Below, piece by piece: positions 32,803 through 42,212 of a stretch of 64,000 nt of DNA. The stretch comes from Lutibacter oceani. GTDB lineage: Bacteria > Bacteroidota > Bacteroidia > Flavobacteriales > Flavobacteriaceae. Every line of letters starts with the position of its first letter. The stretch's first letter is position 1. The notes below the pieces were generated by a model, which saw nothing but the letters and a program-made list of their open reading frames with translations, made no database searches and was not told the origin of the DNA. Position numbers and translations under genes: made by a program. The stretch covers positions 372,001 through 436,000 of the forward strand of contig NZ_QTTQ01000011.1 in NCBI RefSeq assembly GCF_003384935.1, given 5' to 3'.

Positions 32803-33926
32803 TGCTGTTTTCTATACTCATATCAATCATATATTTTTTGTTAATTGGATCTTTTATAATTGGTTTTGATAAAGTTAAAACAATTAATCTTGAAAATGTA
32901 TCTGCAAAAAATTCATTTTCAATTGTAATCCCTTTTAGAAATGAAGCAAAAAATTTACCTGAATTATTACATTCACTTTCATTATTAAATTACCCTAAAA
33001 ATCTTTTCGAAATTTTATTGATAAATGATGCATCAACTGATGATTTTAATTCAATAATTCAAAATTTTATTAGAAATAATCCAAACTTAAACGTTTATTT
33101 ATTAAATAACCAAAGAGAAACCAAATCACCTAAAAAAGATGCCATAAATACTGCTATTTCAAATTCCAGATTCAACTGGATTGTTACAACAGATGCCGAT
33201 TGTCAAGTGCCTAAAAACTGGCTACAATTATTCAATCAAACTATCAAACAAGAACAACCATTTTTTATAAGTGCACCCGTAAAATTTAAGGCAGGAAAAT
33301 CATTTTTGTTCCACTTTCAAAATTTAAATTTTTTGAGTTTAATTGGAAGTACAATTGGTGGTTTTGGAATTAATCGCCCGTTTATGTGCAACGGAGCAAA
33401 TTTATGTTATCATAAAAATACTTTTATTGAAATAAATGGTTTCTTTGGAAACTCAAATATTTCAAGTGGTGATGACGTTTTCTTATTAGAGAAAATAAAT
33501 AAAAAATATCCAGAAAAAGTAAAATTCTTAAAATCTATTGAAGCAACCGTTGAAACGAAACCTGAAAATAATTTTAATTCCTTTTTAAATCAACAACTTA
33601 GGTGGGCTTCAAAATCAACAGCTTATAATAACACTTTTTCAAAATTTATTGGAACTTTGGTTTTTACAATGAATTTAACTGTAATTATCTTAGGTTTTTT
33701 AACAATTATTTTTACTAATTATTTGAATTATTTTTTAAGTATCACAGTCCTAAAAATAAGTATTGACGCTGTCTTAATTTTTAAAACTTCCAACTTTTTA
33801 AATAATATTAAATCGTTAAAATATTATTTACCTATAAGTTTACTTTACCCAATTTTTATAATGGTAGCAGGTAGTTTATCCTTTTTTAAAAGCTATAATT
33901 GGAAAGGAAGAACCTTTAAAAAATAG
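32799..33926 (+). CDS. Family 2 glycosyltransferase, membrane-bound
   Basis: 375 residues. An N-terminal helix (about 2-22) precedes the GT-A domain: IVIPFRNEAKNLPELL, LLINDASTDD (Asp77), TTDADCQVP (DAD, 132-134), SGDDVFLLEKI and NQQLRWASKS (QxxRW-like). Two or three C-terminal helices follow. It transfers a sugar from an activated donor to a lipid or polymer acceptor at the inner membrane; the partner membrane protein upstream may handle the product. Confidence 0.87.
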   Translation: MMLFSILISIIYFLLIGSFIIGFDKVKTINLENVSAKNSFSIVIPFRNEAKNLPELLHSLSLLNYPKNLFEILLINDASTDDFNSIIQNFIRNNPNLNVYLLNNQRETKSPKKDAINTAISNSRFNWIVTTDADCQVPKNWLQLFNQTIKQEQPFFISAPVKFKAGKSFLFHFQNLNFLSLIGSTIGGFGINRPFMCNGANLCYHKNTFIEINGFFGNSNISSGDDVFLLEKINKKYPEKVKFLKSIEATVETKPENNFNSFLNQQLRWASKSTAYNNTFSKFIGTLVFTMNLTVIILGFLTIIFTNYLNYFLSITVLKISIDAVLIFKTSNFLNNIKSLKYYLPISLLYPIFIMVAGSLSFFKSYNWKGRTFKK

Positions 33927-33928
33927 TG

Positions 33929-34063
33929 TTATTTGGTGCTAAAAAAACCTGTAATTAAATCTTCTACGTTAAACCATAAAAAAATAATAATTAACAACAG
34001 TATAACTAAAATAATTGCTCGTTTATAATTTGGCTTTTTTCGTTTTTTGAACCTATTTTCCAT
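33929..34063 (-). CDS. Small single-helix membrane protein (44 aa)
   Basis: A short frame from the ATG at 34063. A basic N-terminus (MENRFKKRKKPNYKRA) is followed by a strong hydrophobic helix (IILVILLLIIIFLWF) and a short acidic tail ending STK. It lies 10 bases downstream of mnmD on the same strand and ends two bases from the convergent glycosyltransferase. The positive-inside layout and operon position make it a likely real gene. Function unknown. Confidence 0.6.
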   Translation of the reverse strand: MENRFKKRKKPNYKRAIILVILLLIIIFLWFNVEDLITGFFSTK

Positions 34064-34073
34064 AATCTATTAT

Positions 34074-34736
34074 CTAATATTTTGTTGCTCTTAACATTTC
34101 TCTTTTTCCAGGAGGACCAGGCAATCTTTCAACAGTAAATCCAACGTGTTGCATAGCGCGTCTTACACTTCCTTTAGCGCTGTAAGTTACTAAAACTCCT
34201 CCATTTTTTAAAGCATTAAACATTATTTTAAATATTTCTTCAGTCCATAATTCAGGTTGAACTCTCGCTCCAAAAGCATCAAAATAAATTAAATCAAAAA
34301 AATCAACATCATTAATTTCATTAAAAAACTGCTTTCTTTTTGTTAACATAAATGTTGGAGAAATAGTGTTGCAATTTTCCCAATTTTGTTGGTGCATTTC
34401 TTCAAAAACACATTCAAAATTTTGGGCATTTAATGCTTTCACATAGTTTAATTTTTCTATTTCGTCTGAAGCAACAGGGTAAGCTTCCACTCCAATATAA
34501 TCAATTTCCAAATTTAATTTTGGAACCTCTAAAAAAGTAATAAAACTATTTAACCCTGTTCCAAATCCAATTTCTAAAATATTGATTTTATTATTTGAAA
34601 AAAGTGATAACCCATTTTTTATAAAAACATGTTTTGCCTCTTGAATTGCACCGTGTTTTGAATGGTATTGTTCATTCCATTCTGGCAAATGTATAGTGGA
34701 AGATCCATCAGATGTAATAATTACTTTTCTTTCCAA
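34074..34736 (-). CDS. mnmD: MnmD-type tRNA 5-methylaminomethyl-2-thiouridine methyltransferase
   Basis: 220 residues. The class I methyltransferase core has INILEIGFGTGLNSF (SAM-binding loop), IDYIGVEAYP, and FFDLIYFDAFGARVQPELWTEEIF, the signature of the MnmC N-domain family (DUF752). Being free of the FAD oxidase domain it is MnmD, which does the last methylation of mnm5(s2)U34 in tRNA. It lies three bases downstream of the haem lipoprotein gene. Confidence 0.88.
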   Translation of the reverse strand: MERKVIITSDGSSTIHLPEWNEQYHSKHGAIQEAKHVFIKNGLSLFSNNKINILEIGFGTGLNSFITFLEVPKLNLEIDYIGVEAYPVASDEIEKLNYVKALNAQNFECVFEEMHQQNWENCNTISPTFMLTKRKQFFNEINDVDFFDLIYFDAFGARVQPELWTEEIFKIMFNALKNGGVLVTYSAKGSVRRAMQHVGFTVERLPGPPGKREMLRATKY

Positions 34737-34739
34737 AAT

Positions 34740-35168
34740 TTATTTAATAAGTAATTTTTTTATTCTTGGAATTGGTCCTAAACAAGTAGTTTTATGACAA
34801 GCAACACAAGCGTTTACCATAATATTAAATTGTTCCTTAACTTCATTTTCCGAAGCTGTAAAAACTGCTTGTTGGTTCTCTATAAAAGCCTTTGAAAATA
34901 TTTCAAAACTAGAGTTTCTATCTTTCGGATCTGTTAAAACAGCCGAATGAATGTTTAAAAATTTATCAGAAAACTCACCAATATCCTCTTTATTAATAAT
35001 CTTTTTCTTTAAATTTTCGTTGGTTTTATACATTTCTTCCATAAGCAATGCCATTTCAGAAAACTCATACATTACCAACGCTTCGTCAACTTTTTTTACT
35101 TCATCTTTTTTAATAGTATTACAAGAAATAAAACAAACACACCATAAAAATACAATTGAATACCTCAT
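34740..35168 (-). CDS. Lipoprotein with one c-type haem motif
   Basis: 142 residues. Lipoprotein signal MRYSIVFLWCVCFISC (Cys16) and a single CVACH haem motif (121-125) near the C-terminus, behind an all-helical region: a cytochrome c'-like four-helix layout. It would hold covalently bound haem in the periplasm. Redox partner unknown. No distal ligand can be assigned. It lies 2 bases from the DUF4920 gene and 3 from mnmD. Confidence 0.72.
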   Translation of the reverse strand: MRYSIVFLWCVCFISCNTIKKDEVKKVDEALVMYEFSEMALLMEEMYKTNENLKKKIINKEDIGEFSDKFLNIHSAVLTDPKDRNSSFEIFSKAFIENQQAVFTASENEVKEQFNIMVNACVACHKTTCLGPIPRIKKLLIK

Positions 35169-35170
35169 TC

Positions 35171-35677
35171 TTATTTCACCATTAAAACTCCGTCAGCCTC
35201 AAACGATAAGGTATATTTTGGCTCAGTTATTTTAGCAATTTCTTCTTCTGTTTTACCTGCATCTTCAGCAAAATGACGTAATTCTTCAATTGAAGTTGTA
35301 GTAACAAATGCTTTTCCGTTTACAATCACCTCTCTTCCATCTGAATTAAGAGGCATAAAAAAACCATAATCCTTAAATTTTACAAATGATTCTTGTTCAT
35401 CACCTAAATCCAAATTCATCCAACATCCCTTACTTTTACAAACTGAATTAATGTTTGATGCAAACTTAATATTTAACGTATCTCCAGCTTTTAAGGCTTT
35501 ATATTTTAAAGCCATTTCCTCCTTAGCAATTACATTATCAGCTTCAATTTCATTCCCAAAAGACAAGTAACTAACTTCTTGTTTTTCAACTCCTTTTACA
35601 TCCTTTTTTGCTTTTTCATTTTTACATGAAGCTAAAAAGAACAAGGCTAATACTACTAATACTGTATTTTTTATCAT
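35171..35677 (-). CDS. DUF4920 lipoprotein
   Basis: 168 residues with a lipoprotein signal (FFLASC, Cys18) and the DUF4920 domain: SFGNEIEADNVIAKEEM, VCKSKGCWMNLDL, SFVKFKDYGFFMP and GREVIVNGKAF. The CKSKGCWM pair of cysteines is the most conserved point and could bind metal or form a disulfide. Found mainly in Bacteroidota; function unknown. First gene of a four-gene minus-strand run. Confidence 0.85.
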   Translation of the reverse strand: MIKNTVLVVLALFFLASCKNEKAKKDVKGVEKQEVSYLSFGNEIEADNVIAKEEMALKYKALKAGDTLNIKFASNINSVCKSKGCWMNLDLGDEQESFVKFKDYGFFMPLNSDGREVIVNGKAFVTTTSIEELRHFAEDAGKTEEEIAKITEPKYTLSFEADGVLMVK

Positions 35678-35771
35678 TTCAAATTGTTTAAATTCAACAT
35701 TTTAGGCAAATATATTAAAAATAAGATACCATGATTTAAAAGAATTAAAATTATAAATTAAAAAAAATAAG

Positions 35772-35779
35772 TAATTTTG
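35772..35779 (+). promoter_or_regulatory. -7 box of ilvE
   Basis: TAATTTTG, 24 bases before the ATG; no clear -33 TTG. Confidence 0.4.
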
Positions 35780-35802
35780 TTTAAATAAAATTATAATTAA
35801 TT

Positions 35803-36864
35803 ATGTTAACAAAGGCTTTACAAATAGAAAAAATTGCAAAATCAAAAATTTCGAATGTTGATTTTAGCGATTTAAAATTTGGTCAGGTATTTACTGATCA
35901 CATGTTTGAATGCGATTTTGAAAATGGTGAATGGCAAACTCCTAAAATTAGACCTTATCAAGCACTAACACTTGATCCTTCTGCAAAAGTTTTTCATTAC
36001 GGACAAGCTGTTTTTGAAGGAATGAAAGCCTATAAAGACGAAAATAATGATGTTTGGTTATTTAGACCAGACCAAAATCAGGAACGCATTAACAAATCTG
36101 CTGAACGTTTAGATATGCCTGCTTTTCCAAAAGAATATTTTTTTGAAGGCCTTACCGAATTATTAAAATTGGATAGTGAGTGGGTTCAAAAAGGTGAAGG
36201 AAATGCACTTTACATTCGTCCGTTTGTAATTGCAACAGAAAATTGTGTTTCTGCTTCATCATCAAACAAATATAAATTTATGATTATCTGCTCACCTGTT
36301 CAAGCGTATTATGCTGGTGAAGTAAGAGTTGAAATAGCAGATAAATATAGTAGATCTGCCAATGGAGGTGTAGGTTACGCAAAAGCAGCAGGTAATTATG
36401 CTGCATCTTTTTATCCAGCTAAATTAGCTGCTCAACAAGGCTACCAACAAGTTTTATGGACCGATGCATCAAGCCATGAGTTTTTGGAAGAAGCTGGAAC
36501 TATGAACGTATTTTTTAGAGTGAATGACACTTTATTAACTGCTCCAACTAATGAACGAATTTTAGATGGTGTTACTCGTAAAAGTATTATTCAGTTTGCT
36601 GAAGATAAAGATATTAAAGTTGAAGTGAGACCTGTTAGAGTTTCTGAAATAGTAGAAGCAGCACGCAAAGGAGAACTTTTAGAAATGTTTGGGGCTGGAA
36701 CAGCAGCAGTAATAAGTCCAATCTTAGGTTTTGCACACAAAGGCGAAAAATTTGAATTACCTAAAGTAGAAAATAGTTATGCATCTTTTATCAAAAAAAG
36801 CTTAACAGATATTCAAAGAAATCTTGCCGAAGATAAATTTGGCTGGAGATTTAAGGTACAATAA
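35803..36864 (+). CDS. ilvE: Branched-chain amino acid aminotransferase
   Basis: 353 residues, fold-type IV PLP aminotransferase of the eukaryote-like (BCAT type II) length. The PLP lysine is Lys194 in GGVGYAKAAGNYA, and FHYGQAVFEGMKAY (about 64-77), YIRPFV and EEAGTMNVFF are all conserved. It catalyses the last step of leucine, isoleucine and valine synthesis or the first of their breakdown. It is followed by a hairpin at 36920-36947. Confidence 0.92.
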   Translation: MLTKALQIEKIAKSKISNVDFSDLKFGQVFTDHMFECDFENGEWQTPKIRPYQALTLDPSAKVFHYGQAVFEGMKAYKDENNDVWLFRPDQNQERINKSAERLDMPAFPKEYFFEGLTELLKLDSEWVQKGEGNALYIRPFVIATENCVSASSSNKYKFMIICSPVQAYYAGEVRVEIADKYSRSANGGVGYAKAAGNYAASFYPAKLAAQQGYQQVLWTDASSHEFLEEAGTMNVFFRVNDTLLTAPTNERILDGVTRKSIIQFAEDKDIKVEVRPVRVSEIVEAARKGELLEMFGAGTAAVISPILGFAHKGEKFELPKVENSYASFIKKSLTDIQRNLAEDKFGWRFKVQ

Positions 36865-36919
36865 TCAAATTAGGTATTACTTGCCTAAAATCATAACTTT
36901 TTATAAATTGCATTTGCTT

Positions 36920-36947
36920 AAACAATCGGATTATTATCCGATTGTTT
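36920..36947 (+). terminator. Hairpin between ilvE and nadA
   Basis: AAACAATCGGAT pairs perfectly with ATCCGATTGTTT around a TATT loop. The T-run afterwards is short, so it may be a weak terminator or a leader structure for nadA. Confidence 0.6.
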
Positions 36948-36983
36948 GGCATATTTATTGGTTTGAACCAAGTAAAAAAACTT

Positions 36984-37979
36984 ATGGCTACATTAAAAGA
37001 GGCAAAGAAAAACATACACAAAAAAGGATTTTTAGATATTAAAATACCTAAAAATATTGATTATGTTAAAGAAATAAATAAACTTAGAAAAGAAAAAAAT
37101 GCAGTAATTCTTGCACATTATTACCAAGAAGATGCTATACAAGATATTGCTGATTTTGTTGGTGACAGTTTGGCATTGGCACAAAAAGCGGCAACGACTA
37201 ATGCAGATATTATTGTATTTGCAGGTGTGCATTTTATGGCCGAAACTGCTAAAATTCTGAATCCTAAAAAGAAAGTTTTACTGCCCGATTTAAAGGCAGG
37301 CTGCTCATTGGCAGATTCTTGTCCACCAGCAGATTTTGCAGCATTTAAAAAAGAACATCCAAATCATATTGTAGTTTCTTATGTAAACACTTCGGCAGAA
37401 ATAAAAGCTTTAACAGATATTGTTTGTACATCTTCCAATGCTGAAAAAATTATAAATTCAATACCAAAAGACCAACCAATAATATTTGCTCCTGACAGAA
37501 ATTTAGGTGCTTGGCTAATTAAAAAAACTGGTAGAGATATGTTACTTTGGGATGGTGCTTGTATGGTACACGAAGCATTTTCAATAGATAAAATTTTAAA
37601 TTTATATGCTGAAAATCCAGGTGCTGAAATTATTGCACATCCTGAATCTGAAGCTCATTTATTAAAGGTAGCCAAATATGTTGGCTCAACATCTGGATTA
37701 TTAAACTATGTAAAAACAAGTAAAGCAAAAACATTTATTGTTGCTACGGAAGTTGGTATTTTACATAAAATGAGACAGGACTCACCTGATAAAATACTAA
37801 TACCTGCTCCTGTTGAAGATGATAGTTGTAATTGTAGTGAATGTTTTTATATGAAAATGAATACTATGAGAAAATTGTATTTGTGCTTAAAATACGAGTT
37901 ACCAAATGTTGAAGTTGATCCTGAATTAAGTAAAAAAGCATTGGTTTCAATTGAGCGTATGCTTGAACTTTCGAAATAA
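36984..37979 (+). CDS. nadA: Quinolinate synthase NadA
   Basis: 331 residues from the ATG at 36984. Fe-S ligands Cys107 ([10 protein letters not shown]), Cys193 (GACMVHEAF) and one cysteine of [12 protein letters not shown] (282-287) hold the single-site 4Fe-4S cluster that condenses iminoaspartate with dihydroxyacetone phosphate. An upstream TTG at 36942 keeps the frame open but lies in the stem of the preceding hairpin and adds no conserved residues, so I reject it. nadB follows after 11 bases. Confidence 0.93.
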   Translation: MATLKEAKKNIHKKGFLDIKIPKNIDYVKEINKLRKEKNAVILAHYYQEDAIQDIADFVGDSLALAQKAATTNADIIVFAGVHFMAETAKILNPKKKVLLPDLKAGCSLADSCPPADFAAFKKEHPNHIVVSYVNTSAEIKALTDIVCTSSNAEKIINSIPKDQPIIFAPDRNLGAWLIKKTGRDMLLWDGACMVHEAFSIDKILNLYAENPGAEIIAHPESEAHLLKVAKYVGSTSGLLNYVKTSKAKTFIVATEVGILHKMRQDSPDKILIPAPVEDDSCNCSECFYMKMNTMRKLYLCLKYELPNVEVDPELSKKALVSIERMLELSK

Positions 37980-37990
37980 TTATTTCTAAA

Positions 37991-39586
37991 ATGAACGCTG
38001 AAAAAAAAATACACAAAACCGATTTTTTAGTAATTGGTTCAGGAATTGCTGGGCTGTCTTTTGCTTTAAAAACTGCACAACATTTTAAAGACTCCACAAT
38101 TACAATTATTACCAAAAATGAAAAAAATGAGTGTAATACTAAATATGCTCAAGGTGGAATATCTACCGTTTGGGATAAAACAGTGGATTCATTTGAAAAA
38201 CACATTGAAGACACCCTAATAGCCGGAGATGGAATTTGTGATGAAGAAATAGTTAAAATGGTTGTAGAAGATGCTCCAGACCGTTTGCAAGAGTTGATAG
38301 ATTGGGGTACCAAATTCGACAAAACAAAAGATGGAAACTATTCTTTAGGAAGAGAAGGTGGACATTCTCAAGATAGAATTTTACATCATAAAGATATTAC
38401 TGGTGCAGAAATTGAACGTGCACTTATTGAACAGGTTGAAAAAAAGGAAAATATCACTTTTTTAACATACCATTATGCAATTGATCTTATTACTGAGCAT
38501 CAGGTTAAAAAACTTCCAATTAAAAGAAAAGAAAAAATAACTTGTTTTGGAGCTTATGTTTTAGATGAAAAGAAAAGTATTGTTAAAACTTTTTCAGCAA
38601 AAGTAACTATGTTAGCAACTGGAGGTAATGGGCAAGTTTATATAACTACAACAAATCCTGTTGTTGCAACTGGAGATGGAATTGCTATGGCCTATAGAGC
38701 TAAAGCTGAAATTTCTGATGTTGAATTTATTCAATTTCATCCTACAGCTTTATTCAATCCGGGAGAATATCCTGCATTTTTAATTTCAGAAGCTGTGCGT
38801 GGTGAAGGTGCTATTTTAAGAGATTATTATGGTGAACGTTTTATGAAAAAATATGATGACCGTGAAGAATTAGCTTCGCGTGATATTGTTGCCAGGGCAA
38901 TTGATAATGAACTTAAAAAAAGTGGAACTCCCCATGTGTATTTAGATTGTACACATTTAGATTATGAAGCTTTCAAAAAACATTTTCCAAATATTACCGA
39001 AAAATGTATGAGTTTAGGAATTGATGTTCGTAAAGATTATATTCCTGTATCTCCTGCTCAACATTATATTTGTGGCGGAGTAAATATTAATAAAAAAGCT
39101 AAAACTTCCCTTAAAAATTTATATGCTTCTGGTGAAGTTACAAGATCTGGTTTACACGGAGCAAACAGATTAGCTTCAAATTCTTTACTAGAAGGACTTG
39201 TTTTTTCTCACAACGCGTGTGAAAATCTAAAAAAACGATTTCATAAAATTAAAGAACCACAAAATGTTCCTGTTTGGAATGATAGCGGTGTTGTGAAAAA
39301 TATGGAGAAAATTTTAATTACACATGATAGAAATGAAGTAAAAACTATTATGAGTAATTATGTTGGTATTGTACGTTCTAATGAACGATTATTACGTGCA
39401 GAAAGAAGATTAAGAGTTTTGTATGAAGACAATAAACGGTTGTATGACCATTCTGAGCTTTCAACTGATTTGTGTGAACTAAGAAACTTAATAACTACAG
39501 CATATTTAATTACACAGTTTTCAAAAAACAGAAAAGAAAACAGAGGTGGTTTTTATAGTGCAGATTTAATAAAAAAGGAGCTTTAA
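37991..39586 (+). CDS. nadB: L-aspartate oxidase NadB
   Basis: 531 residues. FAD motif DFLVIGSGIAGLSFALK (11-27), TKYAQGGIS, EFIQFHPTAL, HYICGGV and SGEVTRSGLHGANRLASNSLLEGL are the succinate dehydrogenase/aspartate oxidase landmarks. It oxidises L-aspartate to iminoaspartate, feeding NadA in de novo NAD synthesis. Its stop codon is in the loop of the terminator hairpin. Confidence 0.95.
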   Translation: MNAEKKIHKTDFLVIGSGIAGLSFALKTAQHFKDSTITIITKNEKNECNTKYAQGGISTVWDKTVDSFEKHIEDTLIAGDGICDEEIVKMVVEDAPDRLQELIDWGTKFDKTKDGNYSLGREGGHSQDRILHHKDITGAEIERALIEQVEKKENITFLTYHYAIDLITEHQVKKLPIKRKEKITCFGAYVLDEKKSIVKTFSAKVTMLATGGNGQVYITTTNPVVATGDGIAMAYRAKAEISDVEFIQFHPTALFNPGEYPAFLISEAVRGEGAILRDYYGERFMKKYDDREELASRDIVARAIDNELKKSGTPHVYLDCTHLDYEAFKKHFPNITEKCMSLGIDVRKDYIPVSPAQHYICGGVNINKKAKTSLKNLYASGEVTRSGLHGANRLASNSLLEGLVFSHNACENLKKRFHKIKEPQNVPVWNDSGVVKNMEKILITHDRNEVKTIMSNYVGIVRSNERLLRAERRLRVLYEDNKRLYDHSELSTDLCELRNLITTAYLITQFSKNRKENRGGFYSADLIKKEL

Positions 39587-39599
39587 AAGCTCCTTTTTT
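39571..39599. terminator. Bidirectional terminator overlapping the nadB stop codon
   Basis: AAAAAAGGAGCTT and AAGCTCCTTTTTT with a three-base loop that contains the nadB TAA. The symmetric A/T flanks also serve the convergent M13 peptidase gene. Confidence 0.85.
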
Positions 39600-39612
39600 A
39601 TTATTTTATATC

Positions 39613-41709
39613 TTACCAGATTTTAACTCTATCTTCTGGTTTTAAATACATTTTATCACCATCTACAATATTAAAAGCTGCATAAAAAGCATCTACATTT
39701 TGCAATGGCATATAGGCTCTGTACATTCCAGGTGAATGAGGATCTGTTTTAATTAAATTTTTCATAGCCTCATCTCTCATAATAGTTCTCCAAATAGTTC
39801 CCCAAGACATATAAAAACGTTGCTCAGCAGTAAACCCATCTATATCATCAGGCCTTCCATTTTTTTCATAAAAAATTTGCAAGCCATCATAAGCTGCATT
39901 TATGCCTCCTAAATCACCAATGTTTTCACCTAAGGTAAATTCACCATTTAATTTTACATCTTCTAATGCTTGCACAGCACTATATTGATCTGTTAATTTT
40001 TTTCCTAAAGCTGTAAATTGTTCTAAATCTTCATCCGTCCACCAGTTATTTAAATTCCCATCTGCATCAAATCTTGCACCTGAATCATCAAAACAATGTG
40101 AAATTTCATGTCCAATTACAGCACCAATTCCACCATAATTAACTGCCTCATCAGCTTGGTAATTATAAAATGGAGGTTGTAAAATTGCTGCTGGAAAAAC
40201 AATTTCATTATTTACCGGATTAAAATAAGCATTTACAATTTGTGGCGCCATTCCCCATTCAGATCTGTCAACAGGTTTTCCTATTTTCTCCATGTTTTCT
40301 TCAAAATTCCATTTTGAAATGTTTACAGTATTTTGAAAATAAGAACCACCATCTTCAATAGATTTTACATCCAAAGCCGCATAATCTTTCCATTTATCTG
40401 GATATGCAATTTTAACTGTCATTTTATCTAATTTTTCAATAGCTTTTAGCTTGGTTTCAGCACTCATCCATTCTAAAGCGTTAATTCTTTTCTCAAAACC
40501 TAGCATCACATTTTTAATCATTTCCTCAGCTTTTGCTTTTGCTTCTGGCGGAAACTTTTTGTCAACGTATAACTTCCCTAATGCTTCACCAATTGAACCA
40601 TTTAAATTAGCCAATGCTCTTTCATCTCTTGGTCTTTGTTGCTGTACACCACGTAATTCTTTACTATAAAATTCCCAATTAGCTACTTCTAACTCGTTAT
40701 TTAATAATCCTGCAGCTCTATCTATTGCAGTCCAACGTAAGTATAATTTAATATCATCCATTGAACTGGTTGTAAGTATTTTCTCAACTGCTTCCATATA
40801 TTTAGGCTGCATAACAATTACGCGTTCAAGATTATCAATTCCTAAACCTTTAAAATATGTTTCCCAATTAACTGAGGGAGTTAAAGCTGTAATCTCTTCA
40901 ATAGTTTTTGGATTGTATAGTTTTCTGGTATCTCTAGATTCTTCTTTTGTGAATCTTGGCTCAGCTAAGTTATATTCATAATCAAATACCTTTTGAGCAT
41001 TTACTTTTGATACTTCTTCTGAATCTCCAAAATACTGAAGCATTCTTGCAATATGAGCTATGTATTTTACACGTTTTTCTTTAGTATCTTCATCTTGATC
41101 AACATAATAATCACGTGACAAACCTAAACCTGCAGGAGTAACATAACCAGCATTCATTTTACTGTCTTTCAAGTCATTAAAAACTGCAAAACCAAAAAAG
41201 CCACCATATCCATAAGGTGCCATTTCAGTAAGTAAGTTTTGTAAATCATTTAAATTTCCAATAGCATCAATTTTATTTAAAAATGGCATAATTGGGTCTA
41301 AACCTTGTTGATCTCTTGCAACAGTATCCATAATTGATTCATAAAAATTTACTGCCTTTTTTTGATCAGATTCTAAGGTTAAGTTTCCTTGAGCATCTTT
41401 TAATTTAGGGAATTTATCTTCAGCTATTGCCTCACTTAAAATTGTAAGTACATCAGCATCTGTTTTTTTTCTTAATTCATTAAAACTTCCCCAAGAAGTT
41501 CTATCTGCTGGTATTTCAGTTTTATCTAACCAACTTCCATTTACATATCTAAAGAAATCATCATTTGGACGTACAGATGTGTCCATATTTTCGACAATAA
41601 TTCCAGGTATTTTCTCTTCTTCAACTTGTTTTTCCTTTTTACAGGAAATAAATAAGGTTAATGCTACAATTGAAGTGTATAACATTAACTTTTTAATTAA
41701 AATTTTCAT
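39613..41709 (-). CDS. M13 family metallopeptidase (PepO/neprilysin-like) lipoprotein
   Basis: 698 residues. Lipoprotein signal (LTLFISC, Cys23). Zinc site GHEISHCFDD (HExxH) followed about 55 residues later by GENIGDLGGI (third ligand Glu), and the NAYFNPVNNEIVFPAAILQPPFY substrate-site segment; all are typical of M13 endopeptidases, which cut short peptides. It is attached to the envelope, probably periplasmic side or surface. It starts a single-gene unit. Confidence 0.92.
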   Translation of the reverse strand: MKILIKKLMLYTSIVALTLFISCKKEKQVEEEKIPGIIVENMDTSVRPNDDFFRYVNGSWLDKTEIPADRTSWGSFNELRKKTDADVLTILSEAIAEDKFPKLKDAQGNLTLESDQKKAVNFYESIMDTVARDQQGLDPIMPFLNKIDAIGNLNDLQNLLTEMAPYGYGGFFGFAVFNDLKDSKMNAGYVTPAGLGLSRDYYVDQDEDTKEKRVKYIAHIARMLQYFGDSEEVSKVNAQKVFDYEYNLAEPRFTKEESRDTRKLYNPKTIEEITALTPSVNWETYFKGLGIDNLERVIVMQPKYMEAVEKILTTSSMDDIKLYLRWTAIDRAAGLLNNELEVANWEFYSKELRGVQQQRPRDERALANLNGSIGEALGKLYVDKKFPPEAKAKAEEMIKNVMLGFEKRINALEWMSAETKLKAIEKLDKMTVKIAYPDKWKDYAALDVKSIEDGGSYFQNTVNISKWNFEENMEKIGKPVDRSEWGMAPQIVNAYFNPVNNEIVFPAAILQPPFYNYQADEAVNYGGIGAVIGHEISHCFDDSGARFDADGNLNNWWTDEDLEQFTALGKKLTDQYSAVQALEDVKLNGEFTLGENIGDLGGINAAYDGLQIFYEKNGRPDDIDGFTAEQRFYMSWGTIWRTIMRDEAMKNLIKTDPHSPGMYRAYMPLQNVDAFYAAFNIVDGDKMYLKPEDRVKIW

Positions 41710-41791
41710 AATATTAGATTGAATTAATTGTTTGGATTTTTAAAACATATAAAATAACGCTATTTACTTTAAAAGTTGACTTAAAAATTTG

Positions 41792-42184
41792 TTAAGATTT
41801 TTCTTCTAAAATTTCTGAAATATTTGGTTTAAAATAATTAGGTCCTTTCATAACCTTTCCATCTTCACGGTAAATTGGTTTTCCGTTTGCTCCAAGTTTA
41901 CTCATATTACTCCGTTGAATTTCATTAAAAATTGCTTCAATTTTATATTGCATTCCGTGCTCTAAAATAGTTCCACATAAAATATACAACATATCACCTA
42001 AAGCATCTGCCACTTCAACCAGATCATTTTCTTTTGCAGCTTCTAAATATTCTTCATTTTCTTCAGCCATTAAATCAAATCGTAATTTTAGTTTGCTCTC
42101 TGGTAATTTAGCTATTGGCTCATGATTTATTCCTAATCCAAAGGCTTCATGAAACTCTTGTACTGCTTTTATTTTTCCCTTCAT
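41792..42184 (-). CDS. MazG/PRA-PH superfamily nucleotide pyrophosphohydrolase-like protein
   Basis: 130 residues. LKLRFDLMAEENEEYLEAAKENDLVEVADALGDMLYI holds the EExxE and ExxxD metal-binding helices of the all-alpha NTP pyrophosphatase superfamily. Likely hydrolyses a (d)NTP or related nucleotide; the exact substrate is unknown. It lies 28 bases downstream of the SDR gene, same strand. Confidence 0.78.
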   Translation of the reverse strand: MKGKIKAVQEFHEAFGLGINHEPIAKLPESKLKLRFDLMAEENEEYLEAAKENDLVEVADALGDMLYILCGTILEHGMQYKIEAIFNEIQRSNMSKLGANGKPIYREDGKVMKGPNYFKPNISEILEEKS

Positions 42185-42212
42185 TTATTTTATAATTTCT
42201 AATTTGTTAGTT

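Noticed and set aside
36942-36983. TTG start for NadA
   Set aside because: It falls in the right arm of the 36920-36947 hairpin, and the added residues are not conserved.
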